Shown here one piece after another: positions 1-10,180 of a DNA stretch of 64,000 bases. The DNA is from Adiantum capillus-veneris. Its lineage: Eukaryota; Streptophyta; Polypodiopsida; Polypodiales; Pteridaceae. The stretch lies in contig CM043968.1 in NCBI GenBank assembly GCA_014529385.2, positions 30,165,013-30,229,012 on the forward strand. The letters run 5' to 3'. The position numbers and the translations under genes were made by a program. The notes under the pieces are model-generated. The model was not told where the DNA came from. It made no database searches and saw nothing but the letters and a program-made list of their open reading frames with translations. Positions within the stretch are counted from its first letter, which is position 1, and every line of letters starts with the position of its first letter.

Positions 1-898
1 GGTCTATGGCTATCCTCCTCGAGAGTTTCATCAGGGTCAATAAAAATAGGTCTAGTTTTGCGCACACTCTTTTCCCTTATTGAATCTCTATTCATCTCCG
101 GGCTTGGAATTTGCATTTCAAGAACTACCGAAGATGTTGCAGGTGACAAAAAAAAAGCTTGTAGTTTGTGTATTGATTGTTGTGTTTTTGGTCTTTGTCT
201 AACACATTGTGTTTTTTGTTAAAGGTGACAACCTATTTTGGATAGAGAAGGTGTGTAGAGCATCTAACTTACTTATTTATCGATGTGAGGTAGTTATGCA
301 TCACTCTCCTTACGGATATGTTGAGGTTGGCGGAGATCGTCATGAGGTTGTGGCTCTAGTATATGATTTATGTATGCATTTAAGGTTAAATAATACTATT
401 CTTGCTATTTTATGCTTTTTGTTTTTGCAGTGTGATAGTTTGATGTTGTTCTTCATTCACATGCGTGGAGTTCTACCACCTGTTTACATTGTTGAAAGTA
501 CACCCTTTTTTCATGCTGTAGGTATGACTCCTACAGATACCATCATGCGGCACTACATGCCAGAGACAGCATATGCGGTGATGGAGTCCGGGCTACCTTG
601 GCGTGGGTCTATGCAACGTTGTTCTTCATTTATTTCTTCCTTGGTGGAGCTCCTTTGTCGGCCTAAGGGCATATGCTTAGAGTTTGGTTGTGGGACAGCT
701 CCAGTTCTTCGGGCGTGTTTATGCTCTGGTCGTGCATGTGCATCCTTGGATAGTGATGCGGCTTTGATTTTGACGTATGTGCTGCCGATACTTCAGTCTC
801 AGTCTAGTGGGCGAGAGAGACGGGAGGCATCGACATCTGCAGATGTGGTGGATGAAGGAGACATACCATTGGATGGAAACCCGTTTGATGACTTGTGA
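1..898 (+). CDS. Partial gene with permuted (beta-class-like) N4/N6 DNA methyltransferase-like domain
   Basis: The gene is cut by the left edge. I read three exons, 1-142, 225-358 and 431-898 (TGA), joined by short T-rich introns with GT..AG ends (82 and 72 bp). The second intron is a multiple of three and also reads open, so it may be retained. Seen in order: a GDNLFWI segment, about 20 residues on an HSPYG that resembles catalytic motif IV (S/D-P-P-Y), and near the C-terminus LEFGCGT, which resembles the SAM-binding motif I, followed by GRACASLDSD, where the acidic residue after strand 2 is expected. This order (IV before I) is that of beta-class N4/N6 amino-methyltransferases (N6_N4_Mtase family). 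One proline of motif IV is missing, so catalysis is doubtful. The tail (after about position 800) is acidic and looks disordered. It could be a host gene, a transposon-captured gene or a decayed copy. The family call is from motifs only. Confidence 0.45.
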
Positions 899-1517
899 GC
901 ATTTTATTTTGTCATGGATTCTTATGCACATGGACATACTTCATACTACATACATGTGTTTTCCTAATTTTTATCTCTTGACATACATTTGGGTTTTAGG
1001 ATACTAGTATATTTACCTACCATGGTATGACATCATAGTAGGTTGTTGATGTAGTTATGTGTATTTTTGTGGTCATTTCCATTGAGTTGATCTTTGATGA
1101 ATTAATTTTTGTTTCATTGAATTGCCTTGCCGGTATACATTGAGGCACAAGTAAGAAGGATGGTGCGAGACCCCAGATACGATATGCATCCTCTCAACAA
1201 GCCACATAAAAGACATGTCTTAATTGATAATGAGTGTGATTCGTCATCATAAAAGTTTGTTGAAATGAAGAGACAATGTTTTTTTTTAAAATGACGTTCT
1301 TTTATGTTCGTTGTAGAATTCTTGTGTCGTCCTTATTTTTGGAAATTTTATGCGTGCAGAAATTGTTTACAATTCTCTCACTCTTTCTCTTGTATGCCAT
1401 TTTGTATGCGATGCAGTCCAATGTTGCAATACAATAGTGTTTTTAAGAAATGATGTTAATTTTTGTTCGTTGTAGCTATCTTGTAGGTTCCTTCTTTTTT
1501 CCTTATCTTGTACAGAA
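899..1517. other. Non-coding, no recognisable feature
   Basis: AT-rich sequence after the methyltransferase-like gene. I see no coding signal, repeat or known element. It probably holds the 3' untranslated region of the gene to its left. Confidence 0.4.
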
Positions 1518-1518
1518 C

Positions 1519-1592
<74 letters not shown>
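1518..1592. repeat. (TC)n(AC)n compound microsatellite
   Basis: An uninterrupted TC run of about 22 bases passes directly into an AC run of about 50 bases. The Glu/Arg and Cys/Val ORF on the minus strand here is only a translation of the repeat. Confidence 0.95.
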
Positions 1593-1659
1593 TATTTGTA
1601 ACTAAGTCTCGCTCGGGGTTTGTAGTTCGCTCGGTGTATGGTAAGACTCTTGATTGAGA

Positions 1660-2890
1660 ATGAGAATCTCAAGACGACACTTGAGATGCAAACAATGTAA
1701 ACTCTCTCTTGTGGACTTGAATGCTTTGAAGGAGCGCATGAGCAAAGTGGAGAATGACCATGTATTGAAAGAGGAGAAATTTGACACCATGAGAGTGTAT
1801 ATTATGACATGAAAAAGGTATGCACAAACAAATCTTGGGTTGTTGTATGCAATAGCAATGTGGTTCCTAATTCCTCCCTCATGCAAACTATGCCTCAAAC
1901 AAAGAATGTTGAGAATGTGAATGTAGAGGAGTTGAAGGAACGAGGGAGACATTCCAAGTCTTATAATATTGTTATTTGTGGAATTCTTGAAGAGAAGTTA
2001 GAGACACCTCCTTCTCTTTCCCTTGTTATCAAATATTTCTTCAAAACCCACTTTGATGTGTCAAGAGTTATGTTTTATAGAGCACATAGAGTAAGCAAGC
2101 AAGGAGCTCCCCGCTTGGGAGAACAACCATTGTATGCGCCATGCCAGATGAGAGCAAATGAAAGATTATCCTTGATAATAGTTGGATTTATTTGAGGAAG
2201 ACAAAATGTTTTATATGTGAATATTGCATTATTAAGCAAAAAAATATGCATCACAAGACTGATGAGGAGGAGAGAAATAAGGGAAAAAAAAAGATCTCTC
2301 ATGAAGAAAGGTGCCCAAGGAGGAGGCAAGTCCCTCGAGTAAATAGGAAAGTGCAACCTATGAGACCAAGCTACAATTGAAAGTATGCTTTTGGAATTGC
2401 AATGGGTACGCACGGAATGCAGAGATTGGCATAGATGAACTAACAAGCAAAGTCAATGTTGTACTTCTCGTTGAAACTTACATGCATGATACACAAAGGA
2501 TTAATGGATGGAGGATTATACTGTAATTTGATTGATTTGGTTAAAAAATCTCAAGAAACAAAGACGGAAATGAGGGGTAGCATGTATGGTTAAGAAAGGA
2601 TTGGAAGATTTTGTATTAATTGTGAAAGATGCCAATTTTTATGTATAGTTAAAAATTATGACACCAAAAAGAGCACCCATTTTTGTAGCCGGTTGCTCCA
2701 TGCATTTTAATGCTAAGAGGATGTTTTTTGACATATAAAAGATGTTGGTGAATATGGAGGGTCCAAGGTGTTTCTCTTGCAATGGGGGGTCCAAGGCGAT
2801 GGTGATATAGCAAACACTAATGATTCAAAAGGTCACGATGGTTCCTCATTAGCATGTTTGGAACTCCTAAATACGCACATGTGCATGCAG
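1660..2890 (+). pseudogene. LINE (non-LTR retrotransposon) fossil: ORF1-like plus endonuclease start
   Basis: Part 1 (about 1,660-2,380) is an ORF1-like RNA-binding protein. It has a charged coiled-coil-like stretch (LKERMSKVEND), then an RRM-like segment with SYNIVICGILEE, a hydrophobic KYFFKTHF and FYRAHRVSKQG, all typical of L1-type ORF1 proteins. A frameshift near 2,135 is needed to continue into AMPDESKRKIILDNSWIYL, the usual end of that fold. Part 2 starts right after the ORF1 stop at 2,380 and reads KVCFWNCNG and later VVLLVETYMHD, the N-terminus of the apurinic-type endonuclease of ORF2. Further scraps (FVAGCSMHFNAKRMFFDI near 2,690) occur in shifted frames. No reverse transcriptase follows; a GA array begins at 2,893. 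Broken and 3'-truncated. The family assignment rests on motif order, not on a search. Confidence 0.6.
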
Positions 2891-2891
2891 G

Positions 2892-2892
<1 letters not shown>

Positions 2893-2934
<42 letters not shown>
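2893..2934. repeat. (GA)n microsatellite
   Basis: About 42 bases of perfect GA directly after the LINE fossil. Confidence 0.95.
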
Positions 2935-2938
<4 letters not shown>

Positions 2939-3330
2939 CTTTAAACTCCTATGGGATATGCTGTGAAATGGAACTATACTATTGATATAGTGATCAAGAC
3001 TAAGCACACTCCCTAACAAAAAATAGCATAACGTAGATGATGAAGAATTCGGGGATCAATGCACATCCAAAACACTTTCATTTTGTGTTGTTTAACTATC
3101 TCTTCAATTAGGAGACATTTATAGACATTAATGCCTTTTTTTCCAGTAATATCTCCTTTGAAATAGTTTTGGGGGAGGACACACAGTTTTCGGGGAGGAC
3201 ACACACATCAAAGGTACAAGCAAAACATCCCCACAATCACACCTTGGAGTCCCACAAGCATAGAAAAGGGCCAAAAATAATTGTTGCAATGCATGGAGAG
3301 GCGACGAGAGATGGGGTAGTAGTAGGTAAT

Positions 3331-3735
3331 ATGTGCTCCATACTTTAAATGAGAGAAGAGAATGGAAATAGAAAGGGCTTAAAAATTGAAATTCCTATTC
3401 CACTGTTGTTTTCAATGTGGAACATCATGTCGTTTTTATGTGGGTGGGACCGGTATATGAGTGTTTTTGTGTACTACTTTTTAGTGAGTGTGCAATGTGT
3501 GCACAAGCGCAACCTATTATATCTATAACCATTGAATAATGTGTGAAACAAAACTGTGTGTGTTTTTTGAGCGGGGGAGGTGATGTGGTAGGGTGCATAT
3601 AATTGTGTATGTTGCTCGAAATTCTTATTTAATAGTAGCTCCTTTTCAGTCAGATCTTGTAATATCCGCGTGTGTATGGTTGGTTGTTCCTCATGACTGA
3701 CTTGGGGCAAGAAATTTTCCATTAAGCTTTATGTT
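3331..3735. repeat. Direct repeat, copy 1 (about 405 bp)
   Basis: This block recurs at 4,103-4,492 in the same orientation with scattered substitutions and small indels. Shared landmarks are TACTTTAAATGAGAGAAG at the start, GTGTGCACAAGCGC in the middle and TTTTCCATTAAGCTT at the end. The two copies are 367 bp apart. This could be a pair of LTRs of a very short non-autonomous element (TRIM), but I see no clear primer-binding site or polypurine tract next to either copy, so I leave it as a direct repeat. The weak minus-strand ORF inside it is not convincing. Confidence 0.8.
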
Positions 3736-4102
3736 TATATGCTATGCAATGAGAAACGATCCCAAGAAAAACACAAAACCTGTAGTATCATAAACACCCT
3801 GTAAGACTTTGAATAAAATGTCTATACTGCAAGGATAATTACTATCCTTTACCTTGGATAGTAGCTTTAAAAAATTACAGTAGTCTCAAGGCTATCTTTG
3901 ATGAGTAGATCATCAACTACATTATTCATGAAGTAGAAGCTTGTCAAACAATAATAATGCAATGAATGAAGTATCAATATGTCAGGTATACCCAATTTGA
4001 GCAGTCTCCTTAAATATATTTGCTATCAATCTCTACTCACATGCTAACCGGACCTATTTCCTAGTAGTTGACACTCTTGCAAGTTCATATTTTACTTAGA
4101 AT
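3736..4102. other. Spacer between the two direct repeats
   Basis: About 370 bp of AT-rich sequence with no ORF or repeat that I recognise. Confidence 0.4.
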
Positions 4103-4492
4103 TATGTGCTTCATACTTTAAATGAGAGAAGAGAGTGAAAATAGAAAGGCCTAAATATTGAAATGCCTATCCACTGTTGTTTTTAGTGTGGAATATCATG
4201 TCGTTTTTATGTGTGTAAGACCGGTATATGAGTGTTTTTGTGTATACTTTTAGTGAGTCTGCAATGTGTGCACAAGCGCCACCTAACCATTGAATAATGT
4301 GTGAGACAAAAATGCGTGTGTTTTTTGAGCGGGGGAGGCAATGTGGTCGGGTGTAGGTAACTACGTATGTTGCTCGAAATTCTTATATAATAGTAGCTCC
4401 CTTTTAGCCCGATCTTGTATCATCCCTGTGTGTATGGTTGGTTGCTCCTCATGGGTGAGTTGGCATGAAATTTTCCATTAAGCTTAATGTTC
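4103..4492. repeat. Direct repeat, copy 2 (about 390 bp)
   Basis: Second copy of the block at 3,331-3,735, slightly shorter because of small deletions (for example just after the shared GTGCACAAGCGC stretch). Confidence 0.8.
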
Positions 4493-4861
4493 CACTAAGA
4501 AAACAAAAACTATTACAAATATCTCAGTATTGTTTGTTTCAGAATTTAAAGGTCTCTTGGCTTTTCTTGAGGGAAACTTTGAAATCTACCTATGTTCTGC
4601 ATTTAAGCCTGTGAAAAATACTATACAATGAGACTAGGATTGTTTACAATGAAGAACAAAGGGAAAGCATTAACAAAGGCTTGAGAGTTGAAACTCAAAA
4701 ACTTTATTGTATAATGTGCATTAAATAGAAGGGGTTTTTTATTTTATTTTATTTTATTTTTTTACTTAAAGAAGTGGTTTTTTAATCGACAATTTTAAGA
4801 CATCCATAAGTTTTGCAAAAAAAGGGGTCATTTTATTACCTCAAATATAAGTAAAGGAAGG
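4493..4861. other. AT-rich flank of the Ty3/gypsy insertion
   Basis: Poly-A/T-rich sequence with TTTTA repeats at about 4,738-4,762. The last about 85 bp (GGTTTTTTAATCGA to GTAAGTAAAGG-like text) resembles the AT-rich block at 22,475-22,555. The five bases before the LTR (4,857-4,861, GAAGG) are the left target-site duplication of the element that follows. Confidence 0.5.
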
Positions 4862-5508
4862 TGTAACATTTAATGCACTAGTAACTTATGTGTAGCGGAA
4901 ATTGATAACATAGTGAGCATTTCATTAGGAACTTGCATAGATAGAGTACTTAATTTGAGAAAGCAACATAGCAATTTACACGTAGCTAATTTGGCATTGA
5001 CAATACTTGAAAAGAGAGAGAAATAGAACAACTGACAACAACTGAAGACTGGATTTACATGGAGCCAGTTCCCCCTCATAAAGGCTTTGTATTATAGCTT
5101 CTCCCATCAAAGGAGACTTTTGTACAATACAATCTTTGTGTTCCTTGATAAAACTAGTTGGTGTAATGAAGATGGAAGCTTCATACACAAAATTATGCTT
5201 GAAAAACACACCTAGTGTCCATAGCCTCAGTCCCAAGACCTCGCAGACCTTCAAAAATGGTGAGGGCTAGCAGGGAATGAGGATAGAATGAGAGGAAGAA
5301 GAGGTATTTTACGAGAAAGAAGTATTATCCTCACATAATCACTCTATTAGCATAGCTTAGCTTAGTAATTAGCATGGTAGAGGAGATGAGCATGCCATTG
5401 AAGCGTGGCTCTTGGTTGGATTTTCATTCCATAGCCAAGAGTTGTTAGTGTAGGCCTCTACTTCTCAATGCTTGGAGAAGGAGATGGAGTTCTTCTTGCA
5501 CACATGAG

Positions 5509-5546
<38 letters not shown>

Positions 5547-6398
5547 CATTGTTAGAGTAAAATGTAGCCTTCTCTCTCATCTTGGTTGACCCCTCTTGCT
5601 AATTGCTCATGCTGGCATCCCATTGGCTCCTGTAAAGCTTAGCCAATCACAAATTAAAAGCATAATTGCCAACCTTGTGACATGTGTCCCCCTTTCCCCT
5701 TTTGTGAGAGCTTTAGGTAATTAAATAATTCAATTAAACTCTCATTGGACCTCTTAGTCTTATGGCCAATAGGAATCAGGCAAGCCATTGGGCTGCTGAA
5801 TGCTCATTGGACCCATTGGTAGACTGTCCAATAGTCTTCTAGGAAGCTGAATTTTTATTGGTTCTTTTATCAAGCATTTTTAAATTGATAGAATAAACTT
5901 ACTCTAGCCTAATTCTCATTGGTACACCTCTCTGGCCATCCAATAGGATTTGAGGAAAGCTTGGGGGCAACTGGCCTAGGAGCTTGACATGTGTCTAGTA
6001 GTCCCTTTGTGTAAAGGGAGAGCTTTGGAGTGTGTGTGTGTGTGTGTGTGTGTATTTCTCTCCCATCTCCTACTCTCATGGCTCGCCTTTTCCTTGATAG
6101 GGATGTGGGAAGACTTTTTAGTCTCCCCATGACCATCCAACGTTTTCCCCTATATTAGCCTTTGGACGATTGAATAAAAAATTAGGAACCTTAGCCTATG
6201 GAAGTCTTAATGGGACTGAACGTTAGGTCTTTTAAGCCCCATTGAAGTACATTTCTCTTTTGTAGGCTGTCCCCCTTTGGATCCCTATTTTCCCTCCTTT
6301 GGATCCCTGACTTTACTCCCCTGGTACTTCCCCATATTAAATGACCAGTTTAACATGAGAAAATCATTTGGGAGTATTAGATATTAGTTTTTATGACA
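4862..6398 (-). repeat. 3' LTR of the chromovirus
   Basis: In plus orientation it begins TGTAACATTTAATG and ends TTTTTATGACA, so in element orientation it runs TGTCAT..TGTTACA. It is colinear with 12,194-13,752 over its whole length. It contains two GT microsatellites (about 5,511-5,546 and 6,031-6,053) and several CATTGG/CCAAT-type boxes between about 5,620 and 5,940. Amino-acid reading frames inside it have no meaning. Confidence 0.9.
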
Positions 6399-6412
6399 TT
6401 ACCCCTCTCTTG
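6399..6412 (-). promoter_or_regulatory. Polypurine tract of the chromovirus
   Basis: In element orientation the bases just before the 3' LTR read CAAGAGAGGGGTAA, a purine-rich plus-strand primer directly abutting TGTCAT. Confidence 0.75.
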
Positions 6413-6789
6413 AAATTATAGTCGTCCTCAACTATGAGGTAGAGAAGATAAAGCCTAGTCATTAGTCCATTTACGTGGGTAGAGGATCCCTATTATACCC
6501 TACGACACCGTTCTAGAATGGATGACTAGTCCATTTGATGCTTGAGAGCCTTAGCTGCCCGCAAGCGTGTTTGCACATTAGTCTGTATCAATCTTCCATA
6601 GTAGAGTGACAAGATCTACTTGGTGTTCAAGAGACGTCGTCTCCACAAACATGATTCTAAGCATGCATACTCATTAACATGTGTACACAATAAAGAAAAA
6701 GAGAGTCTTATAAGACAAAAACTTTGTTAATTTATACACATTCACAATTTCTTACTCTAGGGAATCATTGTAAGCATTGACAAGGTCTA

Positions 6790-7184
6790 GCCTTTAATTG
6801 TGTGCCTTGCATCCATCTAGCATCTTCAAAATGATAATTTTTAAACTTGATAAGATATCATCGGATAGTCTTTCCGTCTCGTAATACCTTGTCTTTGTGT
6901 TGAAGAATGGACTCGAGCTGCAGCACCTCTTCTTGGTTCTTGATCTCCAGCGGGTCTTCAATAGTTGCTTCTTGAGGTGGCTCTCCTTCGTAAGGCTTTA
7001 GTAGGCTCACGTGGAAAGCATTTTGTATGAGCCAATGGCTAGGCAACTTGAGTTGATAGGCCATCTCATTGATTGGTCTAAGAATTTGGAAGGGACCATA
7101 GTACCTTTTTGCTAACTTAGCATAGTACTTTTGGTGTCCTGTAGGATTTTTGCCCGTTGTGTGTCTTCTCGGGGGATTCACCAT
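6790..7184 (-). pseudogene. Integrase C-terminus and chromodomain of the chromovirus
   Basis: Reads [17 protein letters not shown], then [26 protein letters not shown]: the GPF-type C-terminal integrase segment. It is followed by VLRDGKTIR, a TGA at about 6,856-6,858, and in the same frame YLIKFKNYHFEDARWM. The latter is a chromodomain core (VLRDGK..RRYLVKFKNY pattern in this clade). The TGA sits where an arginine codon (CGA) is expected, so a single C-to-T change explains it. The chromodomain places the element among chromoviruses and in the family targets integration to particular chromatin. Confidence 0.75.
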
Positions 7185-7194
7185 GGAAAACTTA

Positions 7195-7870
7195 CCGCAC
7201 CACGTAAGTGCAGGGGAGGGGTTTTTTTGTACAAGTTACATAAGTGTATAAGTTAGGGACAACTCCCCAATAATATATCTCCCAAGCTTAAAAATAAGGG
7301 AGGGGGGGTATCATATTTGGGGGGACAGAAGTAAGAAAAGGGAAAAATGAGAGGAAATTTTTGTGTTTCAAAATCATGGCTTTCCAAAAGAGTCTCCCCT
7401 CGAACTTGTGAGTCAATAGCTACAAAGATACATGCAAGAACTAAGATTGCTTTGTATCAACTTCTTGTTTTGTGATTATAGTTCATTTGTTGAGGGATGA
7501 AAGCTATAAAGAGTTTGTATATATGCAAATTTACACGGAGAACTTTATAACCATGTTTTTGAGTAATTTAGATGGATCAAAATTGGATGAGTAGCTAGAG
7601 TGAAGGCTGATCGAGCACATAGTTTGAAAGTTAAACTAAAAGACATTGAGGGCACATCTAGTTATCAACAGAAGTGGTTCCTTAGTATGTTGCTAGTCAC
7701 TATGCTACACACTCTTTGACTAAGTTTACTAAGCTAGATCATGTAAGACCTAATTTTTTTAATGTAAGACAGGGGTATGATAGTTTTCTTCATTGAATGT
7801 TGTGTAAGTGTAGAAAGGGGGGTCATATTCCCTAATATGAGTTGTATATAGGGTTTTTATCAAAGTTGTC
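7195..7870. other. Unexplained sequence interrupting the integrase
   Basis: Between the integrase core (ending near 7,880) and its C-terminus (starting near 7,184) lie about 680 bases with no retroelement coding in any frame. In related elements these two parts are joined by some tens of residues. It may be a nested insertion or scrambled spacer. I found no clear terminal repeats or target duplication. Confidence 0.45.
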
Positions 7871-7879
7871 CGCTCGCAG

Positions 7880-8598
7880 GTGGCGTCCTATTTTGTATAT
7901 AGAGTGAATCCCCTGGATGTGCCTTAATCGAGCCTTGAAAAACTTAAGCAAGACCCAATCATTTTGTATAAAGGTTAGGGCTCTTCTGTGCTTAACAACA
8001 ACCACCTTTTGCCTTGCTGAGAGATGGATATAGCATCCTTAATCTTTAGAAAGATTCTTGCAGGTCTCGAATATATTCATCTATAACGAAGATATTTCCA
8101 TGTACTTTGAGTAGCAAGGGACTTTTTGATCTTCCCTCTATCACCTCAAAAGGTGCTTTTCCCATGGAAGTATGTACAATGTTATTGTAAGCATACTCCA
8201 CTAAGGGTAAGTACTTCTCCCATTGGGACTTTTGATCTACTTCTGTGACATAAGCTTTTAGTAGATCAAGAATGGTTAGGTTAGCTATTTCACTTTGGCC
8301 ATCCATTTGGGGATGATAGGCCAAAGAGAAGTTTAGCTTTGTACCTAAATTCTCAAGAGAACCTTCTAAAAATTACTAGTCATTCTAGAATCTCTATCCG
8401 AGACTATGGACATTGGCAAGCCGTGGTACTTGAAGATTTTTGATATAGAGAGGGTTTCCATTTGATGGGCTTTGATAATCTTTTTGACTGGTATGAAATG
8501 TGCTTGTTTGCTAAACCTGTCTACTATCGTCCATATTCCTGTATTCCCATGGATAGACTTGGGCAATCCAAAGATAAAATCCATGGATATGGTCTCCC
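7880..8598 (-). pseudogene. Integrase catalytic core of the chromovirus
   Basis: The minus strand reads WETISMDFIFGLPKS, WTIVDRFSKQAHFIP, HGLPMSIVSDRD, then after a break MAYHPQMDGQSEIANL and VEYAYNNIVHTSMGKAPFE. These are the D, D and E regions of the gypsy integrase (the E appears as the QSE motif). Reading continues in shifted frames (KIKDAISISQQ) to about 7,880. The N-terminal HHCC zinc-binding domain is absent because of the deletion that joins this part directly to RNase H. Confidence 0.8.
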
Positions 8599-9640
8599 AA
8601 CTTTCATAGGCTATGGCGTGCCCTTCTTGGAGCAAAACAGCTCCAAGGTAATCACCACAAGAGTAGCATTGGACCTCAAATGGATTTGAAAGATTTGGCA
8701 GTGTAACCACAGATTGAGAGATAAGCTTCTCAAAAGCATTGTTCTCCTTGGTGGACCATGTATACCTAATGTTTCTCTTTGTTAGCTCATGTAATGGTCC
8801 TGCAATTTGTGAGAAATTTTCTATGAAGCGTCTATAGTATGCACAAATATCTATAAAGCTTCTTAGTTTATGTAGATTCCTTGGATTAGGCCATCCTTTT
8901 ATTACCTCTAGCTTTGATGGATCCATTTGGATGCCATCTTGAGAGATAATATGACCTAAATACTAAATCTCTTGTAAGAAGAGATCACTTTTCTTTCGAT
9001 TAATATAAAGTCTATTCTCTCGTAAAAAACTTGAAATATTACCTGGAGATGTTGCTTGTGTTTGTCTAATGAATTAGATTAGATGATTATATCATCAAAG
9101 AACACTCCATTAAAGGTTTAGTGAAGCCTGAATAACTTCTCCATCAAGCGGTTAAATGTGTCTGGTGCATTGGTCAAGCCAAAGGCATGACAATGTATTC
9201 GTAAAGACCAAACGTAGTGCAAAATGTGGTCTTTACAATGTCTTGATTAACTATCCTTATTTGATGGTAGCCACTTTTTAGTCAATTCTACTGAAGTAGG
9301 TTGACCCTTGTAGCTTATCAAATAAGTCTTCTACCCATGGAACGGGAAACCTATTCTTGATAGTGATTCTACTTAGTGCTCTATAGTCGACACACATACG
9401 ATATGTGCCATCTTTCTTTTGCACTAATAACGGGTGAACAAAATGGAGATGAGCTAGGCTTAACCATGCCTTTCTCAACTAACTCATGCACTTGCCGCAT
9501 AATCTCCTCTTGTTGAACTTGGGAAACTCTATAAGGAGGTTTATTAGGCGGTGAACTTCTTGGAAGAAGTTCAATTGCATGGTCGTCATTGCCTTGTTTG
9601 GGAGGTGGTTCACAAGGGATATCATCAATAACCATCTTGG
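8599..9640 (-). pseudogene. Reverse transcriptase and truncated RNase H of the chromovirus
   Basis: The RT starts with PPYRVSQVQQEEIMRQV and VEKGMVKPSSSPF, then FVHPLLVQKKDGTYRMCVDYRAL, KNRFPVPWVEDLFDKLQG and STYFSRID. The catalytic box (about 9,080-9,095) reads FFDDII, a form of the F/Y-x-D-D motif. RNase H begins with GWPNPRNLHKLRSFIDICAYYRRF and reaches YLGAVLLQEGHAIAYES. It then stops being RNase H: the next codons (from 8,599 leftward) are integrase. Several stops and frameshifts lie between 8,930 and 9,280. Confidence 0.85.
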
Positions 9641-10140
9641 AACCCCTTGAGGAAATTGGATAACTCTAATTCCTTTTGATTATTTATATTTTCTTCTGTT
9701 AAAGCATTAGGTTCATTTTGAGGATCTTTAACAAAAGTCGTGTACACGGAAATAGAGCTCTTTATTGACTTATTGAAAGCTTGCTTATGTACAAGAGGTA
9801 TGGTACTACCCAACTCCTTAGAATCTATGTACATATCTTTTTCCCTGAACCTAAAGTAGATTTGTCTTTCAGGGTATTTAACATTGGGAGCCATGCGATC
9901 AAACCATGGTGCCCCTAGGATTACATCCTCGTGCTTGAGAGGAGAGATAAAGAAATCCTCCTTGTCCACATAGCTTTGGACATGGAGCTTCAATTTTTCA
10001 ATTAAGGGAGTGACTGAGGCTTCTTGCCCCTTGAAAGCACCATTGGCAGGTAGACATCTCCCATCTCATAGGCTTGGATGCCTATCTTGGTGGCCAACTC
10101 TATGGATATGAAATTGTGAGTAGAACCACGGTCAAAGAGA
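9641..10140 (-). pseudogene. Protease region of the chromovirus
   Basis: The segment around 9,625-9,993 reads VQSYVDKEDFFISPL and DVILGAPWFDRMAPNVKY, matching the second half of the gypsy aspartic protease (hydrophobic, then I-L-G-x-P/W-F/L). The first half with the catalytic D-S/T-G lies around 10,090-10,140 (a disguised DRGSTHNF-like string) and is interrupted by a frameshift. Confidence 0.65.
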
Positions 10141-10180
10141 ATAAATTACCTTTCCCCAATAATTGCATAGAGGAGATCCT

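Noticed and set aside
3331-4492. TRIM retrotransposon made of the 0.4-kb direct repeats
   Set aside because: No TGGTATCAGAGC-type site or purine tract at the inner borders and no clean TG..CA ends; kept as a direct repeat only.
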